This document shows, in pieces, positions 12,306-24,215 of a stretch of DNA of 64,000 nt. The stretch lies in NCBI GenBank assembly GCA_001630475.1, contig KV419398.1:347825-411824 (forward strand), read 5' to 3'. The notes beneath the pieces were generated by a model that did not search any database, had not been told where the DNA came from, and saw only the letters and a program-made list of their open reading frames with translations. The stretch is from Sistotremastrum niveocremeum HHB9708 (lineage: Eukaryota > Basidiomycota > Agaricomycetes > Sistotremastrales > Sistotremastraceae). The position numbers and the translations under genes are program-made. Every line of letters starts with the position of its first letter. Within the stretch, counting starts at the first letter, position 1.

Positions 12306-12644
12306 ATGTGTTACATGCTCACGAATTATAACTTCTACTCTTGTGGACACACCATTGCGGTTTCTCAGGTCAAGGTAAGTACTCGGCGTTGACTTGAGGT
12401 TGATATTCTACATGCTAATCATCGTGCGTTTTCATTAGATTGATTGTAGGGATCATGAGTGTCGACAGAGCAATGCTCATAAGCCCCACCCGAATTGTAC
12501 GCAAGACACCTGTATACAAATGTAAGCTGTTTTTATTCGACGAGCTGACCATAAGGAGGCTGACTTTCTTAAAGTTGGGCTGTGCCGCGCGATGCCATAC
12601 AAGAGAAAGTGCCACACCAGTGCCCTAACTGCAGTAGGCATTGA
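12306..12644 (+). CDS. Small Cys/His-rich protein, 73 aa, agaricomycete-type
   Basis: Three short exons (12306-12374, 12439-12521, 12575-12644) joined by 64- and 53-bp GT-AG introns give an exact 74-codon frame. The protein starts MCYMLTNYNFYSCGHTIAV and continues with IDCRDHECRQSNAH, NCTQDTC and, before the stop, HQCPNC. It has eight or more Cys and several His in paired CxxC / CxxxC spacing and no signal peptide, suggesting metal binding in the cytosol or nucleus. Very similar short proteins (start MC, YxCGH, then C...C..S..H) are common and lineage-expanded in agaricomycetes; their function is unknown. The individual exons are too short to notice as open frames; the model rests on splice sites, phases and family resemblance. 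Confidence 0.78.
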
Positions 12645-15436
12645 GAGTACCCATTCTCACTCGCCCGGGCTCCGGGCTTCTTGAGATGTCCCCCGATACC
12701 CCTATTAACCTCGACTTCCGATATATATTGTTGCCAGGGCGAACATGTGTAACATAATAGATTTGATATCGTAGCCGTTCACTGTTATGCCGCCATTCAG
12801 AAAACAACCCCACATGTCTCAGAGTCAGCGCTAACGGAGCAATTCAAGCATCCCTCGCAGGCAACAACAGAACGCCAGCCATCGAGTCACAGGGCCTGAC
12901 GAATCCTTCTTATCTTATCGACTTCTGGTCCAGTCATCAGGAACCTCCAAAAGACGTCATCCACATTTCCTAGGTCGGTATGACGGGACCGTGTCGTGTC
13001 CCCAAGAAGCTCCGGAGTTCCGCCTCATTGGTTCTGTCGAAGCAAACTATTAGAACATATACATTCCCCGTAGACCAAATCTCGTTAGACGTTTTGGGAC
13101 TCGGTGCGGTGTTCCGACAGCTAGTTTGCCGCTCGACTTCAAAGGCGTTTAATGTGGAAAATATCTCTACAGGCCAGTATAAATCGCAATGTAGGAAGCG
13201 ATCTAATTCTAGTCATACCATCTGTTAGTCAGATAATCAGCCTGCGGTTGATTCAACAAATCGTCGGGTCAAGTTAGTTTTGATTTTGAAAGCCCGCCCG
13301 ATCTGCTGCCCGATTGATCTTGTTTGCTTGTACGATCTAGGGTCGTAGCAAAGTCTCAGTCTCGGAGCCACGTCGATAAGATAGATCCGAGGAATTTCTT
13401 TGTGGAAAAGTCGGAAGAAGGCTCTCGATCATTGGCTCAGGCTATCGGTCATGATGTCCATTTGAGCTTGGCTCGGCGACATTCAAATATCGCTGCGGCG
13501 CTCAGCTCTTGACGAGGCTCTCGTGTTACAAAGAAAAATCCAGAAGCTTCTTTGCCTTGAATACTGTAGGAAATCAGTCTCATTTCAAACGTCATCGTCC
13601 CTCTGCTCTTTGAAATCAAGTTGCTACAATCAGGATCGGGAGCGATTGGTGCTTTCTGGGTTTATACTAGAAAACAAGCTATACACGAATTTCGAGCGCC
13701 TAAGCCTTGATTCCCGTAAGTAGTTTCTCATACAGTCATCAGGCAACCAATGATCAATATAAGTCATATAACGGAGATCTGATAGTCAGTCCACCACCAA
13801 AGGAGCGAGAACTGGCGCCGACGTGCCATAAGCTTGCGGTGCGCATGTGGGCTATCTTAAGCCATTTGTTTAACCCCGGTTTCAACATATAGCTTCGCTT
13901 ATATGTCCACAGTACTTCTCGGACAGCAATGGTGCTTTGGGCGTGTGACAAATAGAGTCAAAAATACGCTGGGAGAATAGATCTTCCCCCCACAACATAG
14001 TATCTTCAAGTATCGGAAGTCTCACGCGACATCGGTGAAAGCGTAAATCGCCACATGGGGTTGTTGCCCGAATTCTCTTCCAACGTATGCACCGAGGAGA
14101 AAGGTGTGAGTCCAGTCCAGAACTGCGGTGGCAACCGCCGGGTCACCGGAAATGAGTGAGGAATGGCAAGGGTCAATTGACAGGTATACGGCTCTGGCTC
14201 AGTGGCCTGACCAGTGACAGAAGCGCTTCATGGTCATGATATTGACAACTATGATCAGTTGATGTCGTCTTCCTGTGAGAGCTTTGCCGAAAATAGACCC
14301 ACTCGTATAGCGACGTGACACCATAGCTTCACATACCATGGACGTAATCAGATACCAATGCAAAGTAGATGCTTTAGACTTAGCCCAGAACACATTTCAC
14401 ATATTGGGGACATTCTAGAATCATATATGCATCACTGGCTCTTCGAGAAACTGATAGTAGGCGTCAGAGTTCGTACCAAAAGACAATTGAAGAGGCACGA
14501 CAGTCATCCCGTCTCCCAGCTTCTTCACCTTCCTAGCCCTGAGGATTTTGAGAGCGGTATGAAACTGAAACCGCTGCCGTGTGCCCAAGAAGGCCTCCCA
14601 AAACAAGGTGTCAAGGAGCACGTGAACCCGTGACTTCCTTGCGAACGTCGAGAAAGACGAGTGCCTCCTATCCTTTGCTATATGCCCATACAGTAAGACT
14701 CCTGATCACGTCGGCTTATTAATTTCGGAAAGATCGGAGATCATCACGACATGAATGGGCAGCATAGGATAGGAGCAACTTGGGCAGAAGCAGGCGTCTG
14801 TCTGCGCGGCGCGGTTCGCACCCGCTGACGCGGTAAGACCTGGGGCATCTGTGTTCCCACGAATGGAAACATTGCACCAGACAATTGGGACTCGCATGCT
14901 GAGTTTTGGAAACAAGTCCGCTACGAAATACCTATAGGACTCTACATGGCTTTCAGCAAATAATGTAAGGTACCTCTCAGGCACAAGCGGAAGACTGAAA
15001 AGAAGCAAGTTCAATTTGCTTCCGAGCACGTGGCGGTACCTGATTCTCGGAGAAACTGGCAATCAATTGGTCGTTGACTATTTTAGAACTGAGACAGCGG
15101 ATTGCAAGCCCCTCCATTGAATCCGGAAGAACTTTGTTCGGTTCTGGTAACATTGCAATCAATCACTCTGAACCTTCAGCGTTAAGGATCTTGGATTTGG
15201 GGTCGTAGGCCTAGGGGATCATGTCAAACTTTGATCGCTGAGACTTGTGATTCGCAGTTCGACTTCGCACTGATTCCTGACATTCAAACAATGCGAACGA
15301 CACCCAAGGCTTCTCAAATGGAGGACATTAGACGACGGAAATCGGTATCTAATTCAATATGAGGAGTTAGGGGAGTCTCGTGATTGTATGAACGCAGTCG
15401 TGACAATGTGCAATCTCGTAACAGTGTGGTACGATT
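12645..15436. other. Gene-poor region, nothing firmly supported
   Basis: About 2.8 kb between the Cys-rich gene and the displaced transporter exon. Open frames on the minus strand at 14706-15062 and 14977-15162 overlap in different frames and show no family match. Other frames are short and conflict on both strands. No tRNA, tandem repeat or transposon end was recognised. Confidence 0.5.
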
Positions 15437-15584
15437 TCACAGGGTGTACTCGAACCTGGGATGCCGATTCCCCAGAACTTTCGCTTCACTTCCCAATGTG
15501 CTCTCATCATTCACTTTCAGCCACCGCCTCTTCTTACTATTTTGGTCCCGCAGGTAGATGAGAGACGCCAAAGAAACCGTCCCA
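15437..15584 (-). CDS. Displaced 3' exon of the MFS transporter split by the 23.7-kb element
   Basis: Minus-strand reading from 15584 gives an open frame that starts inside a codon and ends at the stop at 15437-15439. It encodes the last transmembrane segment and tail (LASLIYLRDQNSKKRRW ... NRHPRFEYTL). It matches the C-terminus of the tandem paralogue at 42111-44273 (IFYLRNENAKKRKW ... DRHPHFEYTL) without a gap. It continues the gene whose 5' part is at 39269-41403: the last two bases of the ACG Thr codon are completed across the junction, using one copy of GTCCCA. This fragment no longer has its own start or promoter. It is host sequence, not part of the element. Confidence 0.93.
15579..15584. 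repeat. Left target-site duplication GTCCCA
   Basis: Six bases directly outside the left inverted repeat, identical to 39269-39274 directly outside the right one. They are part of the interrupted transporter codons, and one copy is enough to restore the frame. Confidence 0.93.
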
Positions 15585-15615
15585 TATGGAAAGGATTAAC
15601 GTGCAGGTTCGGAAC
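15585..15615 (+). repeat. Left 31-bp terminal inverted repeat
   Basis: Perfect inverted match to 39238-39268. Similarity stops abruptly on both sides, so the repeat is exactly 31 bp. It starts 5'-TATGGAAAGG and ends GGTTCGGAAC-3' reading inward. Confidence 0.95.
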
Positions 15616-18400
15616 GTTACCACTTTGGGCAGCATAAGCGAGCGGAGTACGAAACACGGACTAAAGCGGGTACACGAGGACCCCGAGAGTCTGCTCAGGG
15701 TCTCTTTGCTCCGAGGATCATCCATTATAGCCCTTAGTATTTGGCATTTCTTCATTCGTCGCAGCCAATATTCACACAGCGCGGTGATTATTCAAATATG
15801 TCTGCGCCTCGTGGCTGATTATGCTGATCCTATGATTCTCCCGGCGACAATGCTCAAGACCAAAATCAACCTCCCCAACCCTCCGATATGTTGATCACTT
15901 GCAGCGCACTTGCACTGTCACCATCACTGACCACGCAGCCTCATGCCACCAACCCTCCTCATCTTCTCTTCGGTTTGAATATTAACATTCTCTCTCTCTG
16001 ACTGCTATGATCCCTCGGGTGCCTGATGCCGAGCGCCGGAGTACTGTTCCGGTTATCGCCGCTTTATCCGGAACTGGAGCTCGCTCAGGAAACCCTAACA
16101 CCTCCGAGGTCACCGAACCCAGCGCTCAACAGACGCCCAACCCGCCGAACTCTCATTTATCCCACTCTATAGTCGTCATCGTCGCCATCGATGAGCTCGT
16201 ATTGCATCCCTCGCATGCGTCTTGTCTGTCTCCACTCTACCTCGCTATATCGTGTACCGTCGCTCTTGTACTGATCTCGAATGCAATGCGATCGTAACAA
16301 TGTCGAGCCGAATAATCAAAGTTCATCAGAGACAATATGAAGGGCCAACTGCAATAACTTAGATAGAACCGCGCGGGCACACAGTATGCGTCCAACTTAA
16401 TAAATGTCGGAAGGAAGCAGAAGAGACGCATGGCATCATTCGCACGCAGGGCGGTTGTGGTCATAAAGACGGAGTCGGAGGGCACTATAAAACACACGTC
16501 ATCTCAGCGCTGCTTGCTCAGACGAAGGGGGCTCACCAAGACATCGCCAAGACCAGTCAACTGCGTCTGTTCGTTCCGCGAACGATCCCTCTACCCCTCC
16601 GCTCGTTCTTAGCCGTATTCATCTCTCTTCGTGTCCGTCCACTCTAACAAACCTTGACTTAATCTTCTCCGACCATGTGATGTGATAATGTCAGCCTGAG
16701 TTGACTGTCGTTCGTGCCCGTCACTGTCGGTCAGATCATTTATGTAGGTGGCGCGGACCTGTAAACATACCACGTTCAATCAGCAGTCCTGCTTCCTACT
16801 CGGCTTACTTCTTGATGAGATAGTCAGATGTGCAGATGCTTTGTCGGACAGCCTACCACCGCTCTCGCTCACATTGGAATGTTGCCGCAGTCACCATCCG
16901 CGTGAACCGAGAATCAGAGCGAGGCGATTTCCTATATTTGGGATCGAGCCGTTCGTCGGCCTGTTTCGAGTGAAGGCTTGTCTACCTGTCCGTGTAAATG
17001 GTCGCCCGGGTGGAATGAAAGCCGTGTCTCAATTCACCTCACTATACGCTTGCCGACGACTGACTGGCGTTACCGGATGAGAGTCATGAGAATGAGAGAG
17101 GAGTGTGGGCTAGCTGTGTCGGCTCATTATGCGCATTGCAAGTGTCATCAATCAATCAGAACTTACAATTACAGCAATTCGTGAAAGCCTTGGCTATAAT
17201 CGATGGTCCATCATACTGGGCGTCTGACCGCGTCGCCTGTACATAACATTCACCACATTGGATTTATCTTGACACATTTATGTCACAATAAGTTCGGCAT
17301 GTTCTCCTCTATCGATTAGACTGCAGTGAATATACGTAGCCGTTGTCGTAAGCCAAGCTGTGAGCTCGGTGGGGGTGAGAGAATGTGCATCGATCTGTTA
17401 TTGACGCTTGTTTGGTGCTCCTTGACTCATACGTTCTCTTTCCCCTCCGACAACTGCGATCCATGGCTGCCCAGCTAGCGGGAGCGCAATCGGTGAGGTT
17501 TTCCTGCTTTTGCGTTAGCAATGGTGACAGCCATCGACTAGCTCCGTTGGGTCTCCTTCCGCGATTACATCCGTTCCCCTGCTTTCCTCCAATCTCGCCA
17601 CGTCAAATCAGTCTCTCATCGGTTGAAGCCTCTCGCTTTCGATTGCTCATCGATTGCGTTTGCGCTGCTGAGGAATGTCCGCGCGCTTCCTCTGCTCTTT
17701 CTGGTCCCTCGTTCACTTTGTCTTTAGGACTCTGCTGCGGCTGGTCTGGTCGCCACGTCGCCACGTGTCACCACCCGTATTTCGCTCTGGTCTCTTCCGT
17801 CTCCGTCTTGTGATGCTCTCGTGATCTCCCGGTTCGTCCGATTTATCTGTATGATGATCTACCATAATGACGAAGTGGCCAGCAGACAGGTCGCGACTGG
17901 TTAGGTCGCCACGTGTTCCACGAGCCGGATTTCGCGCTGGTCCTCTCCCGTTTCCGTCCTATAATCCTCTTGTGATCTACCTGTAGGTTGGATTTATCAG
18001 TATGACAAGCTACGATCATAACCAAGCGGTCCACAGAGAGAGATCATGCATCATGACCCTCACGATCTGCGTCGGGAACTCCCAGACACGGAGGGTCATA
18101 TCGGAAGTTGACTGAGCCGTCAGTGATGACAACGAGGTTTCCTTTATTAGTGTCCGACACTGTATGTAAAAGTATTGCTATGGCTACTCTATTGTAGTGA
18201 CGAAGGGGACAAAGCGAGACACGGGTAATCACTCGATCGACAACCGATCGACAACAGTCGCTACTCGCAGGCACGACGAGCCGTAGGGGACGTATGCGAT
18301 AAATAATACGAAGGGAAGGAGATTCTCTATTCTATACCGTACTATACCAGTGTCCGACTGTATGTTCATACACAGTTATTGCCTACTTTAATCCCTGACT
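15616..18400. other. Left subterminal region of the element, no gene recognised
   Basis: 2.8 kb between the left TIR and the alpha-kinase stop. Open frames here (for example 16007-16297 and 17385-17813, plus strand) are low-complexity in composition and lack splice or family support. Contains the ~140-bp tandem duplication at 17741-18032 and a shorter echo of GTGTCCGAC near 18148 and 18351. May hold integrase-binding sites (inference). Confidence 0.5.
17741..18032. repeat. Degenerate ~140-bp direct tandem duplication
   Basis: Unit 1 at about 17741-17880 and unit 2 at about 17895-18032 share, in order, GGTCGCCACGT, GGATTTCGC/GTATTTCGC, the CTGGTC...CTC...CCGT...CCGTC stretch, GTGATCT, GGATTTATC/CGATTTATC, and AAG(T/C)GG(C/T)CC at the end. 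Differences are mostly substitutions and small indels, so the duplication is older than the element's insertion here. Confidence 0.7.
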
Positions 18401-21400
18401 TTATCCCAGGCGTTCGATGTGGGCTGCCAGCGTATTATCGGCACCCTCCACGAAACGGAGACCCGGAGGAGGATCTATGTGATGTACGCCTACGTCAGTC
18501 CTTTCGCCTTGGCTCTCAATGTCATTCGGCTCACCGACAGAATCGCCGTTGTAGGCTGGGTCGCAAACGAGTTCGTTCCCGAGCGCGCGAAGGGGCTTCC
18601 AGCGGTTCCGAGGAGTCGCACCATCTTGTCCGATACCAAAGAAATCGCACCATGCATTGCACACATGCCGCTCCTCGAACTTTGCCACTACGTCGGAAAT
18701 ACTACCACTGCCAAAATGATCGCTGTGCTCCCTGCGATAAGAATGAGGAGTACGTTAGATGTGCCAGTTGTGGGTTGATCCCGATGAAGATTTGTCACGT
18801 ACGGGGTGGTCGCGAGCTGAGGGTCAGTCAAAATGTCATGGCTACCTGTGATGTCCCGGTCGGTATGCTGATAGCTTTTTCATCATCGATCCCAGTCTTA
18901 CCTTGATAATCAGCCACAACACAACGTCCCTCTGACATTTTGAATTGCACGTGCTGGCAGAAGCACAGGAATATCGCGATAAGGAGGTTGGCGCCCGAGA
19001 GTCCGACAATGGGTACAACATCGTTGTTGTTGATGAATTTGTGGAATATCCCGAGGATGGTTTCTTCGATGATCCAGATAGGATCTTCGTTCGGTTCCAC
19101 TATGGATTCAGGCATGGCAACTCCGGTGGCTGCAAATCGTAGCATAGGTACATATAGCTTATCGGCCAATCCGACCGCTTTTAAAGCGTTAAGCATGAGG
19201 ACATAGACACAGTCGTGTAGGGCCGACGCGTAGTACAAGGCACGTAATTCTGTGTGCGCCAGCGCCAGTTCTTGTTCGGCCGCAAATCTACCGGGGGGTG
19301 GTGTGGGTCCTTGTGCTTTCTTCTTGGTTCGCGGTGGCTGACGAATAAATCGCTTGGCTTTAAGCTTTGGGCAGTCGATTATGTACGGGCCAAATCCAGC
19401 TGACTTCGTGATTGCTGGGGTCTCGATGCGAAACTGTGCATCATGAGCCGACTTGAAAGAGCCATACTGAGCGCGTTCTGGGCGAACATCCACGTCAAGA
19501 CGGCCATAGGTGGCGATGCTGATGTTGCGAAATGAATCGTGATCGGGGAGGCCGTTCCGATTTAGGACTTCTTGTAAAGGGTGGAAGGTGAGGGGAAAGA
19601 GTCGCACTTTGTATGTTCGCAAGCCAGCTAATCAATCTTTCGGTGAGTACAGATATAGGCCGGTCATAACAAACTACGGACCGATATCCTTGATCACCAT
19701 CGGAGCTGGATGTCCCAGAGCACGATCGAGGTTTCTTGTTCCGGGAAGGCTCGCCTTCGAGTATTCGGGTTGATCGTAGTGAGATAGTCGTCGGGGTGCG
19801 CCTGCGGGATTGTCAGCCGTCTCCGCCGTCGGTGTGGTCCGTCGAGCGACTTGGCGAGATAGTTCGCTGTTGCTGGTTAGGGCGCTAGACGGAGGAACAT
19901 CTGGTAGACGATCGTGGGGCTGGGATTCACGTCCCGCGAGGTGTATGGCAGAGGGTGTTGAGGGTGCAGGTCGTTGTGAGTGATTGCTAATTGAACCCAA
20001 CTGATCCCGTCGCTGACTGGCTTGCATCAGGGAGGCTTTCGTCGTCTTGGGTCGAATATTGGACCCAGTGACGGGTTGCGAATGTGACGGCAGCCGGTCC
20101 AGGGTGTCTTCAATGAATAACGGGCCCGAATGTTCTGGCGGGACCTTCACAATGTGGGTTAAGCTGTCTGTGTTCACTATATCATTTTTTGGCTCACCTT
20201 AGTCTCCGAAGGAGGCTTCGTCTCCTGCTCGTCGTCGCGTCGAGCGCGTTTCGCGTCTCGCCTGCTGGATGGGCTCGCTGGGGTTGACGCAGAGGGTTTG
20301 CGGGTCTCCGTCACGGGTGCAAGTGCTTCAGTACCATCGACTTTACCATCGACTGTTGGCGCAGCGGACCATGCCGCCTGCCCGTTTCCTGCTGTTGTCC
20401 CTGTGAGACGTCGTCCGCCTGGTGGCTGCCTGCGGATCGCTTCCTGCACGTCGGGTGTTCAGGAGTTCGTTCACCGGGTATCCGTAAGTGGTCGAAAATG
20501 ACAGACCTGTCCCGCTTCTAAATTGCCTCTCCAGACTTGAACATCGTCCCAAACAAATTTGTTGAGCAACAAGGCCAAAAGAAGCTTCGGTTTGGCTTGT
20601 CGGCTTCCTTTGCAGGCCGCGAGAAGAGGAGGAAGTGGGGGGTCGTATGCGGCCAACTTTTCGATATTCGCGCATTCCGAATGGGTGACCACAGTGAGAT
20701 CAGCGAGGCAGAGGGGGTACGGCGCATTGTCGTCAGCTTGCTCCCAGAGTTCGATCAGCTCGTTGAACATGCTCAATTTCACGTCCGCCATCCGCTCGCT
20801 TAATTGCGGCATGATGGCACCCCAGACCTTGTTCGGGAAAGATTAGTCAGCTTAGTCAGCAGGAGGTTCGGTCGTCAACAAACTGAGGTTAAACTGACAG
20901 TTATTGGGCGAGGTTCCCGTTTGCCTCTCTCGCGGATGACCATAACAACCTGAACTGTGAAACTATGGGTGGCGTCGTGCGTAGTCTTGCCTTTGGGAAT
21001 ATATTTGGGAGGTGGCATGGCCGTAGTGTCCGCATCGGCAGATGAGTGTGGCTGCAAAGAGGTCCCAGTGGCCACGCCGTGTTGCTTGCGGGGGGGGCTG
21101 CCGGCCACTGGCATATAGCCTTCTGCAGAAATTCATACGTATGCCGTTAGCACTTCACAAGGAATGAGCGACTGTCCACGCACTGCCTTTTTTGCTCGCG
21201 TTCGAAGCGGCTCGCAATTGCTCCGGGGTCGGGCGTTGAGGTTTCTCTGAAAAAGCTGCAGTCTGGGCCTCGGTACGTCCGGTCGTCGCTCCTTTTTGCT
21301 CGTAGTATTTGACGCAGGCGGGACAGAGGAGTTTCTTGACTTGGCTGAGATAGTCATCCTCCAAAACGAGGTAGCCAAGAGATTCGAGTTCATTGACTGG

Positions 21401-21490
21401 AACAGCTTTCTGACCGCCAGGACAGTTCGTCCGCTCACATATGACCGTCTTGCTGGCCTGATAAGACGAGAAATCCGCTGTGCCGTGCAT
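18401..21490 (-). CDS. Alpha-type (atypical) protein kinase with N-terminal Cys domain, 886 aa
   Basis: Eight exons (starting at 21490; introns 21123-21183, 20828-20898, 20444-20506, 20145-20197, 19628-19681, 18846-18901, 18732-18802) sum to exactly 887 codons. N-terminal about 20-60: a putative zinc domain CERTNCPGG ... KLLCPACVKYYEQK. The middle 300 residues are Ser/Pro-rich and basic, with a possible nuclear signal (RRDAKRARRDDE). The C-terminal 350 residues form an alpha-kinase fold: TYKVRLFP, a long helix region, WIIEETILGIFHKFINN, CVVADYQG, ILTDPQLATTP, FGSGSISD, and the zinc-binding end ERHVCNAWCDFF. Alpha-kinases (eEF2K/MHCK type) phosphorylate Ser/Thr in helical substrates and are strongly expanded in agaricomycetes. 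The glycine-rich motif is imperfect (FGSGSISD instead of GxGxxG), so activity is not certain. It lies in the left arm of the 23.7-kb element. Confidence 0.88.
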
Positions 21491-22840
21491 GAGGAGGGAT
21501 CAGGAGGGACCGTGTAGGAACTGAGAGGATACGCAAGAGAGATATGGTAGAGCGAAATGTGACCTCGGGGCTTGTGAGTGAATCACTGCACAATGTTGCC
21601 GGTTCAGAAATCCCTGAAAGCGATACACAGATGCCAGCCGAGACCCCATGGGTGTTTTTACCATTTTTTTTAAAAAAAATCATCCTTTCCTCCAAAATCG
21701 CGTCGTTGGCGTCACATTCAGCCGTGGTATCCAATCGGAAATCAGTTCGGCAAGATGCTTTGTGTGCATGAGCCTCGTGGGGGGCCTCTGGCACTACTGT
21801 TGCCCTGACCTGGTGCCGCCGCCCACTAAATTCATATCTCATCTGCATCTCCCGACTGCCCGGATATCGGCGTTACGGCTCAGGCGTGGTCTGAGCGTAG
21901 TGCTCTGTGTTTTGGGTGCCGAGGCTTTTCGAGTGTGCTTGCCCTGGAGGGGTCTGGCCTTGGGTCGCGTGGTCCAGCACCGAGTTCGTCGCTGGTGGAG
22001 ATTCGAGACGCGATAGAGTGACAAGTCCTGCTTGTTTCCTTGCATCGAATCTTGAACGGTCCGATTGGAGCTTCTGGAGATCCGATGAGGTATGTAATCG
22101 CCTCTGGGCGGGATACGAGGGGATAGGACCTGTGCCGAGGTGATATGCTATGCCTTTTCCTAACATACTATGTCCTGACGCCACTTATGTGCTTAAGGTG
22201 TGCCTGTCATGGAACTAGGAATCAGGTGGGCGTTGTTCCCAAGCGACTCGGGTGTCGTCGCTCCTGACTGTCCCACAATCGAGATAGCGGGCGGTAGGAG
22301 CGCTCTCTAATGTGATTGGACACCAGCATAAACAGTTTTCAAGGTCGCGTGGACATGTTTGCTGATTGAATGGGCTGAGGCCGTGGGGTACGTATCGCAG
22401 AGGCCAGATCGGCTGCCGCTTGACCCTAGCCTCGTTCGTCGGAGGAGAGAAATGGTCCGAGCGCTGAATCTCGATTGCGTACGACTGTGCAGATGGCCAA
22501 TGACGATTCATACGGCATCCTGACAGATATTTTGGTTCGTCCGGTGGACTTTGGCTGGGCGGTGGCTGTTCATTGCCAACGTGACGAATTGGGTTACGCC
22601 AAAAAAAAAATCAAAAGAGCGTGTTCAGTACTACCTATCGAGCCAATGGAGTTGGAGTTGGGGTGATTCTACGTATACTCGTCGCACTAAAGATATACAT
22701 GATGTACTGGTATATGCAGTTGTGGGCATTCGAGCGTTAAGAAAAAGGAAAGGGGTTATCTATAGCGAGAGAAGAGGTGGGGAAGAGGGGGGGGAGGTCG
22801 GTAGGCAGGACAAATAGCTACAGAAGGTCGCGAACGTGGT
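21491..22840. other. Non-coding spacer in element
   Basis: 1.35 kb upstream of the alpha-kinase. Open frames here conflict on both strands and have no recognised motif. It has short A and T runs (21656-21680, 22600-22612) and no duplicated block. Confidence 0.45.
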
Positions 22841-23339
22841 CTACGCGGTACTAGCGTTGGGATTGGGCTGAGCAGTCGAACCGACATGAGTGGAAGCGAT
22901 GACTGCAGCTGCGAACAAGGAACAGGAGATCAGATTTCATTCGCAGCGGGCCTGATGCGAGCTTGGTCGACATACCTCCACGCCCGTCACTGTTTGCGTT
23001 AAAGTTGCCGCTCGTGAGATCAGGTGCCATATTCCTGAGTTGAGCCCAGAAACGAGTGGGTCCCGGATGGGCGGCGGGGGGCGCAGGAGGTGCAGGAGGA
23101 GGGGGGGGAGCGCCTTGGTTGTTGGCAGCCTGCATCCTGGACATATAATGACGAACGCAGGCGGCGCAGAGTAGCTTCTGAATATGGGGCATGCTGGGAT
23201 CGTACACAACTCGGTATCCCAGCTCCCCGAGCTGACCTGGGCGAACCGGGATGTTGCCTTCGGGACAGCGACGTCGCTCGCAGGTTATCGCGGCGTTGGG
23301 GTCGAACGAGATGATGAAGGATGGGCGGGGACCTTCCAT
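22841..23339 (-). CDS. Orphan Cys-domain protein related to the alpha-kinase N-terminus, 143 aa
   Basis: Two exons (22976-23339 and 22841-22908; 67-bp intron with GTATGT and TTCGCAG) give 144 codons. Residues about 20-65 read CERRRCPEG ... LGELGYRVVYDP ... KLLCAACVRHYM, the same C-x4-C ... C-x2-C pattern as in the alpha-kinase at 18401-21490. A Pro-rich linker (PPPPPAPPAPPAAHPGP) and a short tail follow, with no kinase domain. Similar Cys modules are known as the N-terminal part of agaricomycete alpha-kinases. This could be a truncated duplicate of the kinase gene, or a free-standing partner that competes for or shares the kinase's binding target (inference). The end chosen depends on the intron; without it the frame runs a little further. 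Confidence 0.68.
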
Positions 23340-24215
23340 GATTGTTTCGGCAAGTGTATGGTACGAGGTCGTTCAAGTGGCACTGAAGAGGGTGAGGGCT
23401 TAACTCGTTTGGCGTTCTTAAAGTTATTTCCAGTGAAGAACGGGTGCTGCCGACATCTCGGCTGAGCCAAACAACCGCAAATAGGTACAAAGAACGACCA
23501 AGGCCAACGATTGGCTAGACTGGGGGCTTCCAGTAGAAAATGGTCAGTGCCTCGATGTCCCTGGCGATTAGATCTCCCTTCTTACGACCGGCGCTTGGGT
23601 GACTGCTTTATGATATCAGGGGACGAGAGTGTCCGTTCCGACTGAATTGGAATATGCGAATATCCCTATCGGGCAGGTCCATCCGAGTCCCTGGAGTACC
23701 TGTGCTAGGGCACTCCAGCTCCATAGGCCTTCGGCAGAGATCAGGTTATCTTGTTTCGCAACGTTTCCAGCTTCGGGGTAGGGTCCTTTCTTCCCGTTTA
23801 TTTATTTATTTATTTATTTTTAGCCTCTAGGCGACCAGTACGTGCATTCGCATGTCATACTTGACCTCGTTTTAGCCTCTATCGGCCGCACGGGCTTTGT
23901 GAGCGCTGACGCATCGTGACTCGGTGGGATAGCATGCATGCGTGGCGCATGTGCGACGCCGGTCTCTCCCGTCACCTCACAGAAATCGCACTCGTGGGTT
24001 GCTCCCCTCCGAAGGGGTTCTCGGGCTACGTCAGAGCTCACGTCCATCCACTGCAACGTCGGGCACTCAGGCTATCAAACCACGAATGACCATGGGCGCG
24101 ATTCAAGCGAACAACGAGCAAGAGTGGAATTGTGTATAGATAGTAGTCATCAATCTATCTACTCTACATACGAACGTCGGTCAAAAAGTGCGCGAGGGGC
24201 CCTGCGCGTTCGCAG
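23340..24215. other. Spacer between Cys-domain gene and integrase
   Basis: No gene recognised. Contains a TTTA microsatellite at 23796-23820. Confidence 0.5.
23796..23820. repeat. (TTTA)n microsatellite
   Basis: About six tandem TTTA units downstream of the integrase stop; no further function is evident. Confidence 0.8.

Noticed and set aside
14706-15162. Minus-strand ORFs (LPEPNKVLPDSMEG..., DACFCPSCSYPM...) as a gene
   Set aside because: Two overlapping frames, no coherent splice model, no known family.
15586-15894. Plus-strand ORF beginning MERINVQVRN as a gene
   Set aside because: Its first codons are just the terminal inverted repeat; the same residues appear in the minus-strand transporter read-through at 39238-39268. 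No splice or family support beyond that.
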